Source: Cryptomeria japonica
Taxonomy: Eukaryota > Streptophyta > Pinopsida > Cupressales > Cupressaceae
Assembly (NCBI RefSeq): GCF_030272615.1
Contig: NC_081406.1
Location: 460,746,072-460,810,071 of the forward strand
Length of the DNA stretch: 64,000 nucleotides
Direction of reading: 5' to 3'
Below the pieces are notes generated by a model. The model made no database searches, had not been told where the DNA came from, and saw only the letters and a list, made by a program, of their open reading frames with translations. Position numbers and translations under genes: made by a program. Of this stretch, positions 43,330 through 54,099 are shown in pieces (within the stretch, counting starts at the first letter, position 1; the number at the start of each line of letters is the position of its first letter).

Positions 43330-44388
43330 TGTAGGTCCCGAAGACAACTGAGAGGGGGGGGGTGGGGTGAATCAGTTTTCTAATAAATTCAAACCAAAAA
43401 CTTATTAACCAACTTAATTCTTAATACTGGAAAATCAGTTAAGAATGTCGGTAGATAGTGTTAATAGTAAATTGCTATACCGGTAAGAATTAATGCATGA
43501 AACATAAGCACAAAGTCATCCAAAACACATGACACCAATATTTGTACGTGGAAACCCTGTAAGGGAAAAACCACGGTGGGAAATCTTACCCACAATCAGA
43601 TGATACTATTGCAGATAGTAAGTGTACAAGAGGGGTCTACACATGTTGAAAGGCCAATAGCCTAGAGCTCACTGCTCAATCACAAATGGGCGTCACACTG
43701 ACTACAGTTGGATGGTTAAATCCAATAAGAATTTACTCCACAAAATTGCATCTTCATATGCTGGATTCAGTACCGGTGTAATGTTGATATACTTCCACAA
43801 AAACCTAACTTCACCTTCAAATGATGTCTTTGTGTATAGCTCTGCTTAATCTCGCATATGCCTTCTCACAATTCTTTTCGCATTCCACACTTGATCTTAC
43901 GAATAAGATCTTACATTTATACCATACCCTAAGACCAATTTTAGTAGGTTGGCTCTACAAGATATTACAATAAAAACATTTTACAAATAATATAATATCC
44001 GATGCAATAACTGATTAAACATGTCGGCTTAATGCATTTACAACAATAATAAATCATCTCCATAGCATGCCATGCTGATCTAGAAAAGATAAACTTGTTG
44101 GTGTAACCCTAAATAACCTGGACCTATTTGCCAGTAAAAGCAAATATGAAAATAAGAATATACCAATGATTATTACTTCAAAATAAAGTGTCCACATGAT
44201 GTCTTTGACATTACCAAGTGTCTTCCATGCCATTCGAGGTACTGGTGAACATTATATCCTGCCGGTTAATCATATACTAGTAACTGTTGCACAGTTTACT
44301 ATTTGCCAGTGAATGTTGTTGGATCTCGAAAGTAGGTGTATTTAGTAGGTGTTGACATCAATGAAAAAACCATACCAAAATACCAACA
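43330..44388 (-). repeat. 3' LTR of element C (1059 bp)
   Basis: On + it runs from TGTAGGTCCCG to AATACCAACA. The hairpin at 43342-43381 has one mismatch in a 10-bp stem and an enlarged G tract. A TATA-like box (tataaatg in sense) lies at 43914-43921. It matches 48881-49920 with scattered differences. Confidence 0.9.
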
Positions 44389-44732
44389 ATCTCCCCCTTT
44401 GGCATTGATGGCAACACAAGATGGAAAAACCATCAAAGTGCCAAAATAGAAATGCCAAGTGTAAAACTAACAATCTCCTCAAGGTGACAATCTCTCCCCC
44501 TGGAAGCAATTTGATATTATCCTATACCAATTTTTACCATAGATATCTCTCCTCAATTGATAATGTGTTTTTCCATATATCTCTTCCCCTTTGACATCAA
44601 ATGCCAAAGCTACAAAATTTAAGTCCATACAAAAATACCAACTAGTCCCCCTGAGAATTAGCTTCCTCATCAAATACCGGAATTAAAGATTTGTCTATTT
44701 AATTATGCCGGTTGATGACAATCATCAACTAT
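44389..44732 (-). other. 3' UTR of element C with repeated polypurine-like tracts
   Basis: Non-coding. Pyrimidine tracts on + at 44389 (atctccccctttggc, abutting the LTR), 44492 (tctctccccctgg), 44551 (tatctctcctc), 44578 (tatctcttcccctttgac) and 44647 (agtccccctgag) mirror the layout in A1 and A2. Confidence 0.65.
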
Positions 44733-46162
44733 CTAAGTCTCTACCGGTGGAGGTATGACTCCGAGCTGATCTCTGAGATACCCAAAAGTTTCCTTAGGAA
44801 AAGGTTTTGTGAAAATATGTGCAAGTTGTTCTTTAGTATTCACATAAACCAGTTTTATCTCCTTTTCTTCAACTTTTTCCCTTAGAAAATTCAGTTTGAT
44901 AGAAACATGTTTTGTTTTAGAATGTAATACTGGATTCTTAGATATATCAATTGCTGCAGTGTTATCACAATATATAGTAATAGGCTCCTTGCATTTTACC
45001 TTTATGTCTTTCAACATTTGCTTAAGCCAAAGTACCTTTGTACAGTTTGTTGCTGTTGCAACATACTCTGATTCTGCTGTTGATAAAGATCTACAACTCT
45101 ATTTCTTACTTAACCAAGAAACTAATCTCTTTCCAAGAAAGAATTCTCCTCCAATGGTTCTTTTTCTATCATCCACATCTCCTGCCCAATTTGCATCTAT
45201 GTATGCATATAGATCAAAATTTTCATCTTTAGGATACCATAATCCAAGATTTGTTGTGCCTTGTAAGTACTGGAAAATCCTTTTTATTGTTGATTCATGA
45301 TTTTCCCTAGGATTACTCTGAAATCTAGAAACTATACATACTGCATTCATAATATCAGGTCTGGTTTGTGTCAAATATAGTAAACCTCCTATCATAGATT
45401 TGTATCTAGTTGGATTAATAGGTGTAGATTCATCCCTTTGAGATAATTTGTCATTTGTATTTATAGGTGTGCTTACCAGTTTAGAGCTCTCCATCCCAAA
45501 TTTCTTAAGTAGTTCTTTCAAGTACTTAGATTGACTCAAAAATATGCCTTTATCAGTCTGTAAAATCTGCAATCCTAAAAGGAATTTTATTTCTCTGATC
45601 ATAGACATTTCAAATTCTTGCTGCATTTCAAGAGAAAATTCTTTGCATAATTCATCTTCTCCTCCAAAGATTATATCATCAATAAATACTTCAATAATCA
45701 AGATGTCATCATTAGTTACTTTGTAATATAAATTGCTAACCAATCTTTAAAAGATACTTATCCAATCTTGCATACCAAGCTCTTGGAGCTTGTTTTAATC
45801 CATACAGAGTTTTTCTTAATCTGCAAACCATATCATTGTCATCTGTCAAGGAAAATCCATCAAGTTGCTCAATATAGACTTCCTCTTCAAGATCTCCATT
45901 CAAAAATGCACATTTAATATCCATTTGATAAACTTTGTAATCCTTGTGAGTTGCAAAAGCCAAGAATAATCTAACTACCTCAATTCTAGCTACCGGTGAA
46001 AAGGTTTCATTGTAATCAACTCCTTCTTTCTGAGAATATCCCTTACACACTAGTCTTGCTTTATTTCTGACAACCTTACCATCTTCATTGAGTTTGTTTC
46101 TAAATACCTATTTGGTTCCAATTACATTTTTATTTTTAGGCCAGAGAACTAATGTCCAAGTA
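44733..46162 (-). pseudogene. pol: RT and RNase H of element C
   Basis: Open pieces are 45736-46050 (RT fingers and palm: NETFSPVARIEVVRLF, VYQMDIKCAFLNGDLEEEVYI, YGLKQAPRAWYARLDKYLLK), 45099-45743 (active-site box FIDDIIFGGED, thumb RYKSMIGGLLYLTQTRPDI, RNase H start DANWAGDVDD) and 44733-45017 (YCDNTAAIDISKNP to PPVET). One frame shift separates the first two pieces, near 45740. A stop at 45099 and a short broken part carry the STAESEY site. Upstream, 46051-46162 continues RT in another frame. Unlike A and H, all catalytic acidic residues are still visible. Confidence 0.85.
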
Positions 46163-47300
46163 TTATACCATAGATTTAATCCAAAATTTATCTTCACATG
46201 CCTCATTGATAGATAATGGTTCAATTTGAGAAATAAGACATACCTCTTCATTTGCCAATCTTCCTCTTGTCATGACTCCTTTAAGTTTGCTTCCAATTAT
46301 CTGATCTTCAGAGTGATTCAGTCTTACATACTGGGGTGTCTTAGTCTGTTGTTGTTCTTCAATTACTATGGAATCCTCTGATGATACCGGAGTAACTGGA
46401 TCATCATTCTGTACTAGTGGATTTAATGTAGGTCCATTTGTCATAATTTCTATTCCCAGTTCAGAGTCTATATACCTTGAAGTTCTTCTGAATTGTTCAT
46501 CAATCTTTACATTTGTACTCTCAACAATTTTCTGTAATCTTTTATTAAAACATATATATGCTTTACTCTTAGATGAATAACCAAGAAATATTCCTTCATC
46601 ACTTCTAGGATAAAACTTGTCAATATACTCATATCTTCTAATATAACATTTACTTCCAAAAATTCTGAAATACTTAAGAGTAGGAGTATTACCAAACCAT
46701 AGTTCATGAGGGGTCTTACCGGTTTCATCTTTGATGTGAACTTTGTTGAATGTATCGACAACAGTGCTTGCTGCCTCTCTCCAGTACACGTGGTAGATTT
46801 GCTTCTGATAACATACTTCTTGCTGCATCCAAAATAGTTCTATTTTTTCTTTCAACAACTCCATTCTGTTGTGGTGTCCGAGGTGCTGATAACTATCTTT
46901 TGATTCCATTTACTTCACAGAATGTATTAAAATCTTTAGAAGTGAATTCTCCTCCTTGATCTGATCTTAAACATTTAATTTTCTTACCGGTTTCATTTTC
47001 AACCATTGCTTTGAGTAGTTTGAGCTTCCCAAGTGCTTCTGATTTTTTCTTTGAGAAAAGTAACCCAATACATTCTAGAATAATCATGAATAATTAGCAT
47101 GAAATATCTATCACCTTGTAAGCTTTTATTTCTAGCTGGACCACATAAATCAGTGTGAATTGAATCAAGGGCATTATTGGATTTTTCTAGATTACTTTTG
47201 AAACTAGCTCTAACTTGTTTTCCAAATTGACATTCCTTGCAAATTGTATTCTGAGGTTTCACAATTTTAGGTAGATTTCTAACTGCCTTAGAAGTACTAA
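46163..47300 (-). pseudogene. pol: Integrase of element C
   Basis: In sense the core continues from the protease frame with DLCGPARNKSLQGDRYFMLI (about 47100-47160). It then shifts into 46893-47087 (CLRSDQGGEFTSKDF) and 46163-46909 (a damaged ERKN region, then ELWFGNTPTLKYFRIFGSKC, the C-terminal domain and the linker RLNHSEDQIIGSK). At least two frame shifts break it. The region around the catalytic Glu is read in a shifted frame near 46870. Confidence 0.8.
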
Positions 47301-47838
47301 TTTTTACCATGCAATCAAAATTTACGTGACATAGTCTTTTATGCCATAGCCAACTTTCATCTATATGTGCAATTAAGCATGCCTTTTCACTATTATTCAA
47401 ATGAAAGATATTACCTCTAGTCTGATTACCGGTTGCAATTTCCAAACCAGTTCTATTCATGATTTTGCATTTTCCATTTTTAAATTGTAATTGAAAACCT
47501 TTCTCAACTAATTGACCAACACTTAAAAGATTATGTTTTAATCCTTCAACATAGTAGACATTGTTAGTGTTATGTTTACCATCAAGAGATATTGAACCCT
47601 TACCTTTGATTGAACAGGCTTTGTCATCTCCGAATATTACTAAACCTCCATTGTATTCTTGAAAGTTCAAGAATTTACCTTTGTTTCCAGTCATGTGATA
47701 TGAGCATCCTGAGTCAATAATCCATTCATCCTTTGATTCAACTCTAGCTACTAGGGCTTGTTCTACCGGTTGATCTTCTGTTATAGCAACAAACACCCAT
47801 CCATTGTCTGTTGGATCCTCATTAGAATCATCAGTCAC
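46999..47838 (-). pseudogene. pol: Protease and integrase zinc domain of element C
   Basis: A 279-codon open frame. It begins with an acidic linker, then the protease site DEWIIDSGCSYHMTG (about residues 39-53), the pre-integrase stretch YYVEGLKHNLLSVGQLVEKG, and the integrase HHCC zinc domain (H and H in WHKRLCHVNF, C and C in CKEC). It runs into the first catalytic D region before shifting frame near 47060. It overlaps the integrase entry because protease and integrase are parts of one polyprotein. Confidence 0.85.
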
Positions 47839-48823
47839 ACCTTCATCAGCAGTGTAACAAGATTTATCTTTGTTTTTCTTAAATCTGTATCTCTGATATT
47901 CAAGATTAGGTTTGTATGTTCTTCTAGCTTCTTCTCTTTAGTCTAGCATGTCTATCAAGGCATCTTGAAGCCATATGACCAATCTTATTGCAGTTAAAAC
48001 ATTTAAAGGGTGCTTTACCTTCATACTTACTTCCAATTGGGCCTTTTGGCATTTTTCTTACAAATAGTGCTTCAAGTTCTTCAAGCTATTCATTCTCCTT
48101 CCTGGTTTCTTCAAGTTCTCTTGCATAAAAGGCTCTCCAATCTGATTTGTCAAAGGATGGAGCAGATGATGTTGATGCTTTGAAGGCCAAATCAGTTTTT
48201 ATAGTAGTAACAGGACCAAATTCCTCAATTTCAAAAGCTGAAAGTTTTCCAATCAATGTATCCCTAGTTACTGATGTATTAGGCATTGTTCTCAACTCAT
48301 TTATAGTAGTAACCTTCATTTTATAAGCCGGTGGAAAACCTCTTAAGATTTTTGAAACAATCTCATCTTTAGTCAAGGTTCCTCCACAACATTTGATACC
48401 CAAAACAATTTCATTTACTCTTTCCATAAAAGCAGAAATCCTTTCATCTTCTTCCATTTTCAGATGTTCATACCAGACTCGGAAGCTTTCAAGTTTTGCA
48501 ATTTTGACTGTGGAATCCCCTTCATTTAGTGTTTCCAAATGATCCCAAATAGCTTTTGCAGTGGACCTATCTGATAATCCCATGATTTGTTGATCTGATA
48601 ATGTGCTCAAGAGTGCTTCTCTTGCTTTGCAATCATTTTCTTTGTCTTTAGCTAAAGTATTGGGAGCAGTCTGACCAGCTATAGCAGTAGTATAACCATT
48701 CTTAGTAACTTCCCAGATGTCTTTACCAATGCAATTCAGATGTGTCTCCATTCTTATTTTCCATGTCCCATAGTTGGTTCCATCAAGTTTAGGACTATCC
48801 TTTATGAAATAATTAGTAGACAT
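47839..48823 (-). pseudogene. gag: gag of element C
   Basis: A 245-codon frame from 48823 (MSTNYFIKDSPKLDGTNYGTW) to 48086 holds an almost complete copia gag core (HLETLNEGD, VKIAKLESFRVWYEHLK, IKCCGGTLTKDEIVSKILRG). A stop at 48086-48088 interrupts what follows in phase (LEELEALFVRKMPKGP). An intact knuckle CFNCNKIGHMASRC lies at about 47958-47999. A frame change and stops near 47840-47945 separate it from protease. It is the least damaged gag in the window. Confidence 0.85.
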
Positions 48824-48866
48824 TGGATCTCCTCAAGTTGTTAAACTTCTACAAAAAGAGGACCAG

Positions 48867-48878
48867 GCTTTGATACCA
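48867..48878 (-). other. Primer binding site of element C
   Basis: The minus strand reads TGGTATCAAAGC, two bases inside the 5' LTR. Confidence 0.88.
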
Positions 48879-48880
48879 AT

Positions 48881-49920
48881 TGTAGGTCCCAAAGACAACT
48901 GAAAAGGGGGGGGGTGAATCAGTTGTCTAATAAATTCAAACCAAAAAATTATTAACCAACTTAATGCTTAATACGGGTAAATCAATTAAGTATGCCAGTA
49001 GACAGTGTTAATAGTAAATTGCTATATCGGTAAGAATTAATGCATGAAACATAAGCACAAAGTCATCCACAACACATGACACCAATATTTGTACGTGGAA
49101 ACCCTGTAAGGGAAAAACCATGGTGGGAAACCTTACCCATAATCAGATGATACTACTGCAGATAGTAAGTGTACAAGAGGGGTTTGCACATGCAGAAAGC
49201 CCAACAGCCTAGAGCTCACTGCTCAATCACACATGGGAGTCACACTAACTACAGTTGGATGGTTAAATCCAATAAGAATGTACAACACAAAATCGCATCT
49301 TCATATGCTGGATTCAGTACTGGTGTAATGCTGATATGCTTCCACAAAAAACTAACTTCACCTTCAAATGATGTGTTCATGTATAGCTCTGCTTAATCTC
49401 CCATATACCTTCTCACAATTCTTTTCGCATTCCACACTTGATCTTACGAATAAGATCTTACATTTATACCATACCCTAAGACCAATTTTAGTAGGTCAGC
49501 TCTACAAGATATTACAATAAAAACATTTTACAAATAATATAATATCCGATGCAATAACCGATTAAACATGTCGGCTTAATGCATTTACAACAATAATAAA
49601 TCATCTCCATAGCGTGCCATGCTGATCTGGAAAAAATAAACCTCCCGGTGTAACCCTAGATAACCTGGACCTATTTGCCGCTAAAAGCAAATATGCAAAT
49701 CAGAATATTCCAATGATTATTACTTAAAAATAAAGTGTCCACATGATGTCTTCGACATTACCAAGTGTCTTCCATGTCATTCCAAGTACCGGTGAACATT
49801 ATATCTTGTTGGTTAATCATATACTGGTAACTGTTTGCCGGTGAATGTTGCTGGATCTCTAAAGTAGGTGTATTTAGTAGGTGTTGACATCAATGACAAA
49901 ACCATACCAAAATACCAACA
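48881..49920 (-). repeat. 5' LTR of element C (1040 bp)
   Basis: On + it runs from TGTAGGTCCC to AATACCAACA. It has a perfect 10-bp hairpin at 48893-48928 (agacaactga with tcagttgtct). The likely TATA box in sense is tataaatg at 49461-49468, followed by taagatcttattcg. Confidence 0.92.
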
Positions 49921-51457
49921 TAATCTTGGTTAGTTTATCATAATATAATGATTATAGTCAGATGTGTTGATTTAGTGCATATCTGTTAATGTGGTTTTCA
50001 CACCAGCTGTATGCAAGTTGTTTAGTGTTCCTATTTCATGTTATTATATCAGGCTCATGCTTTCATTAAGTTTATATATGTATGCATGTATGACTCTTGG
50101 TTGCAGGAGATTTCAAGTACAACGCCGCATGAGTGCAAGGTTCATCTTCACCTCGATTTGTAGGTTTGAGTGTACCTCTTTAATCCTTAGAGTTGGATTA
50201 GGTGGTCATAAGTCCCTAGTTGACCATATTCGTGCTCAAGTGAGCATCGTCAGTCGTCGTCGGTATTCCCTTTTGTTTGGGTTTGTGAGTTGTCTGTCTA
50301 ATTGACCTTCTTGGTTTGCATGTTTGGTGTGTATGGTTAAATTGAGTAATTTAGTCCCTAGTATTTAATTTGATTAAATATGTGTTTGTGCATTAAAGAT
50401 TAATGGATTAAATGAAAAAAGGATTTCTTTATGTGATTTATCGTTAATTTGAATTGCTCGATTTAAATTGGGAGCAAGTTCAATTAAATGGTTAAATTTA
50501 AATATTAAATGTATTATGTTTATTCCTAAGAAAAGAAAGATTTAATTTTAATTGAAATAGAATTAATTTTATCTTCTTGCCATTTTGGAAATAGAAAGGT
50601 TAAATTGAATTAATTGAGAAAATCAATTTTGAAATGAAAAGCAATTTAATTTATTGATATAGATGGAAAATAAAGATTTTTGTTATTTATTTTAAATAAA
50701 AATTTTAAATCCAAAAATGGGATTTTTCGTCAAACTTTTCCATATAACCTAGACTTTTGGAAAATATGGGGGATTGAATTTTTTTGGAGAAAAAAATATT
50801 TTTTTTGGAAAATATCTTGGATGAAAGATTTGGGGATTTTGGAAGGAGAAGGATTCCTTGAGCTGCAGGTTGGGGCTCTTCATCAGATCCTTTCCAGGAA
50901 TGCTTATTGAGGTAGGAATTCTGGTTATCAATTAGTTATTGTTTAAATTTAAAAAATATGGGCATTGGATGTTCTTCATGCTATTTGGTTTTAATTTCTC
51001 CATTGATTGCCTCAAAGTTATGAATCATTGTGCAATTAGTTGATATTGGTTAAGATTGGTTGATTGCTTATTTCTTGTATGAAAAATGAGCTTCCTTATG
51101 CCCAAAAGATTATTTATTTGGTTGGTTATTCCAACAAATCCTTCCAATTTTGGAAACCTCTTCTTGCTGGAAATTTTCATTTTAAGTCTCAAAATGAGAC
51201 TGTTTAAAAAAATGAGGGTTTGTCTTTTGGAAAACTTTTTATAAAACAAAACAAAAAAAAAATTAAAATTTAAAAAAAAAAACAAAAAAAAAACAACCAT
51301 GTTGCTGGGAATTGGTTTTAAGTCTCTATGAGACTGTTTATTTATTTATTTTTAATGTGTTTAGATAGTAATTTATTTTTTAAAAATAAAATTAAAAAAA
51401 TAAAATTAAATAAGTTTTATATTGGGTAAACCCCCCAACCTCGTGGAAAGGGGGTGT

Positions 51458-51617
51458 TGCATGTCCCTTTGGGAACAACAGTGCTTCCCATGGGGTCTGC
51501 GTGCTCCCTTTGGGAACAACAACGCTCCCATGGGGGTTGTGTGCTCCCATTGCGAAGCAACACTTTCCGAAGGGAAGCGTGAGCTCCCAAGGGGGTGGCA
51601 CACATGGGGGTCCACGT
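51458..51617. repeat. GC-rich minisatellite, four 40-bp units, in the D 5' LTR only
   Basis: Units start at 51458, 51498, 51538 and 51578. Each opens with tgcatg, tgcgtg, tgtgtg or cgtgag followed by a ctccc-type block. The first two units share tccctttgggaacaaca and a cccatgggg block; the third and fourth are more diverged. The 3' LTR jumps from an A-rich tract directly to ggtaccctccccc (59168) and lacks the array. Confidence 0.75.
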
Positions 51618-51761
51618 GGGTACCCTCCCCCATATTTTTTATATTCTTGCAAATTAAAATGTTTTTTTTTAATATTTTTTTTTTATTATTTAAAAAGAAT
51701 ATATTTATATAATATTTTCGTTAAAAAGAAATATTTCTTTTAATATATTTTTTTATATAAA

Positions 51762-51812
51762 TAAAAATATATATATATATATATATAATAATAATTTATT
51801 ATTATTAATATG
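51762..51812. repeat. AT microsatellite in the D LTR
   Basis: A run of about eleven AT dinucleotides is followed by taa/tta repeats. The equivalent site in the 3' LTR (about 59310) has only about four AT units, so the lengths differ between the LTRs. Confidence 0.8.
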
Positions 51813-54087
51813 TTTTCTAAATTAAGTTTTAATAAAGCTTAAATATGGTATCTAATTAATAAATTACGATTAGTTGTAATTATTTAATTGTATGAGAGGC
51901 ATATACATTAATTAATTTTCAAAATTGTATTTTATTATTAATGCATATTTATGTAATTAAATACTTAATTTGTTAATTCCGTTATTAATTATTAATTTGT
52001 TATATTTAATTAATCGTGGATTAAAAAATATATTCATTAATTAATAGTTAATTTTAGTAATTTTCTTTATATGCTCAAGCAAACAATCTATTAATCTGGG
52101 AATGGATTATCTTTATTTGGCTTCCTTAAATATGTATATTTCCTTGATCTCTATAGTATAAATTGGTTCTGGAAAAGACAAATTTGTAGGATTTATTTTG
52201 AACTAGTATGTCAATGATGTTTTAATTGAAGATTAAATTGGTTAATGGTTGTCTAATTATATTCATGTGAACTTGGTTTAAGAACTCATTATGGCTTATT
52301 ATGTGTGTTTGATCCAATGAACCTTAGAGAGTTAGAAAACCAAGAACAACCTATACCTAGAGGAGATAGATAACTGCAATCTGTCTTAGATCATTTAGAA
52401 AACTTGATCGACATTTGATGTCTAAATTAATTTGGAGAAAGATTGTATCCTCTGGTTAATGCCTATGCGAGTTTAATTTCTGTATTTGCTTTTGCTTCTG
52501 TAATGGCAAGCCTTGCTTTGTTTGATTGGACCCTGTCGTATGGTTGATTTGGATACCTGTTTCAGTCCTCGGTCTTGAGTTTGACTGTAGTTTTGTGGTG
52601 GTGTCATATTTGGTTATATCCCTTTTGTGAGTGCCTCTTTTGAATCATGATTGACCAAATGGATGTTCCCTCCTTTTTGAACTCCGTTCATCTGACCATG
52701 TGTATTCCTTGGTTTTTGAGGTCGCTTGAGTATAGTCTTGTGTTGTATCATAAGTGGCTTTCAATTGGGGGCCGCGCCCAAAGTGGTTTCTGGGTTACCC
52801 ATCGAAAGTGAGTCTAATAAGTGATAACCTAACAGTAGATTAGAATGTAATCTGTAAGTAAGATAATTATGCCTCACACATGAGATGAGTGCTAACACAT
52901 ACTCGACATGCTGTGAGAAGGCCTGAAATGGCAAACCATCATCCTTGTCTTCATGAAAGGATGTGTGGGTCCACATGAGGCTTGGATGGGCTGGAGGTTC
53001 GGATTAGGTTGCCAGGGTAACCTAGTGTATGGGTCCAAAACCTATGAAGACCTACCAGGGTAGCCATACTAGGTTGTGTGATGACACTTGTCTCTACGTT
53101 CGCTAGTGTGTGTTGATGTATGGTCTTGATAGGATCACTTTTGTGGAGTCGTCCTGTTGCTTATGCCCTTGTGAGTACTTGGTTTCATGTTAGACCTTGG
53201 GTGGTGATGACTCAGTTTTGTGGATGCTCTTATGGACCTTGTATTAGCTTCGATTATGTTCAGCTGGATCCTTTCCTTTTGAGGGATTGTTTATGTATTT
53301 ATTGACCGATGTGGTCATTTGTATATTGATTATGTTTCGCCTTGATGGTAGGATTGTAAATTATGAGAGCCTCATGTATTCATAACTTTATTAATTATCA
53401 TAGGGGTCTTGCAGTTGAGCAGACCTCGAGATGTAGCCCTTTAGGGGTGAACTCTGTGATCATCTTGTTGTTATGTGATACTTTTGTCCTTATGTTTCAT
53501 GTTTAGTGTTATCATGTATGAATAGCTTATGTTAGAATGCATAAGTGGATAAGATGGAATTAACTTTAAATGCTTACATGCAGTCCTTTCTTGAATGCTG
53601 TAAATTGGAATATGAAAGAATGTAGCTTAGGATAATGGATTCTATTCAATCATTATTAAGGAAATTAAGTGTGCATGAAAGATCTCATATGTTTATGATG
53701 AAAATTCTAGTGTGTTAGAATATTAGATGCATGACTTATATTTTAATGAAAAGCTTGAATGTAAGGTATGAATGAATCATAATGGATAAACATTAGCATG
53801 TGATTTATATTTTCATCTATCTGAAAGAAATTATCCTTGTTTAGGAATTCTCTCGTTATAAGATAATCAGCTTATTGGATTAATTGTGTGAGTTAAGTTA
53901 ATTGTATAATTAAGTAATCATGTTGGGAAACTCTTTAGGTGGTAGTTGATGTCTTTTGCCATATAATCTGAATCTTTGATATCTTGTTGTATCTTAATGT
54001 TGTGTAACTTAAAAAAAAAAAATCATTGCACTCTATTCTTGTGTTATGGCTTTATCCCTTCGGGGTTTCCTAGCGGGGCATTACATT

Positions 54088-54099
54088 TGGTATCAGAGC
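54088..54099 (+). other. Primer binding site of D
   Basis: TGGTATCAGAGC is unmutated, two bases after the LTR end, and is followed by ccatgttaca. Confidence 0.92.

Larger units (their letters stand above)
43330..49920 (-). mobile_element. Element C: nearly complete Ty1/copia element nested in D, target duplication TAATC
   Basis: It has LTRs at both ends (43330-44388 and 48881-49920), perfect taatc repeats at 43325-43329 and 49921-49925, a primer binding site, and all copia domains in order on the minus strand. Removing it and one taatc exactly restores the uninterrupted D LTR text seen at 57820-57835. It is the best-preserved pol-bearing element in the window, yet it has several stops and frame shifts, so it is not autonomous now. 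It must be younger than D. Confidence 0.92.
49921..54085 (+). repeat. 5' LTR of D, second segment (right of element C)
   Basis: After the duplicated taatc (49921-49925) it continues the D LTR to TAGCGGGGCATTACA at 54085. It parallels 57828-61629 throughout. It differs mainly by an extra 345 or so bp at about 51275-51618, which includes a GC-rich minisatellite. It contains long AT-rich tracts (51650-52050) and no supported gene. A short frame at 49991-50305 recurs at 57893-58207, but it has no recognisable family. Confidence 0.9.

Noticed and set aside
49991-50305. A 104-codon frame that recurs at 57893-58207
   Set aside because: The recurrence is explained by the two LTRs of D. No domain is visible and the frame lies in LTR sequence, so it is not called a gene.
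51392-51712. Several overlapping open frames on both strands
   Set aside because: They arise from the GC-rich 40-bp array, which is poor in stop codons.
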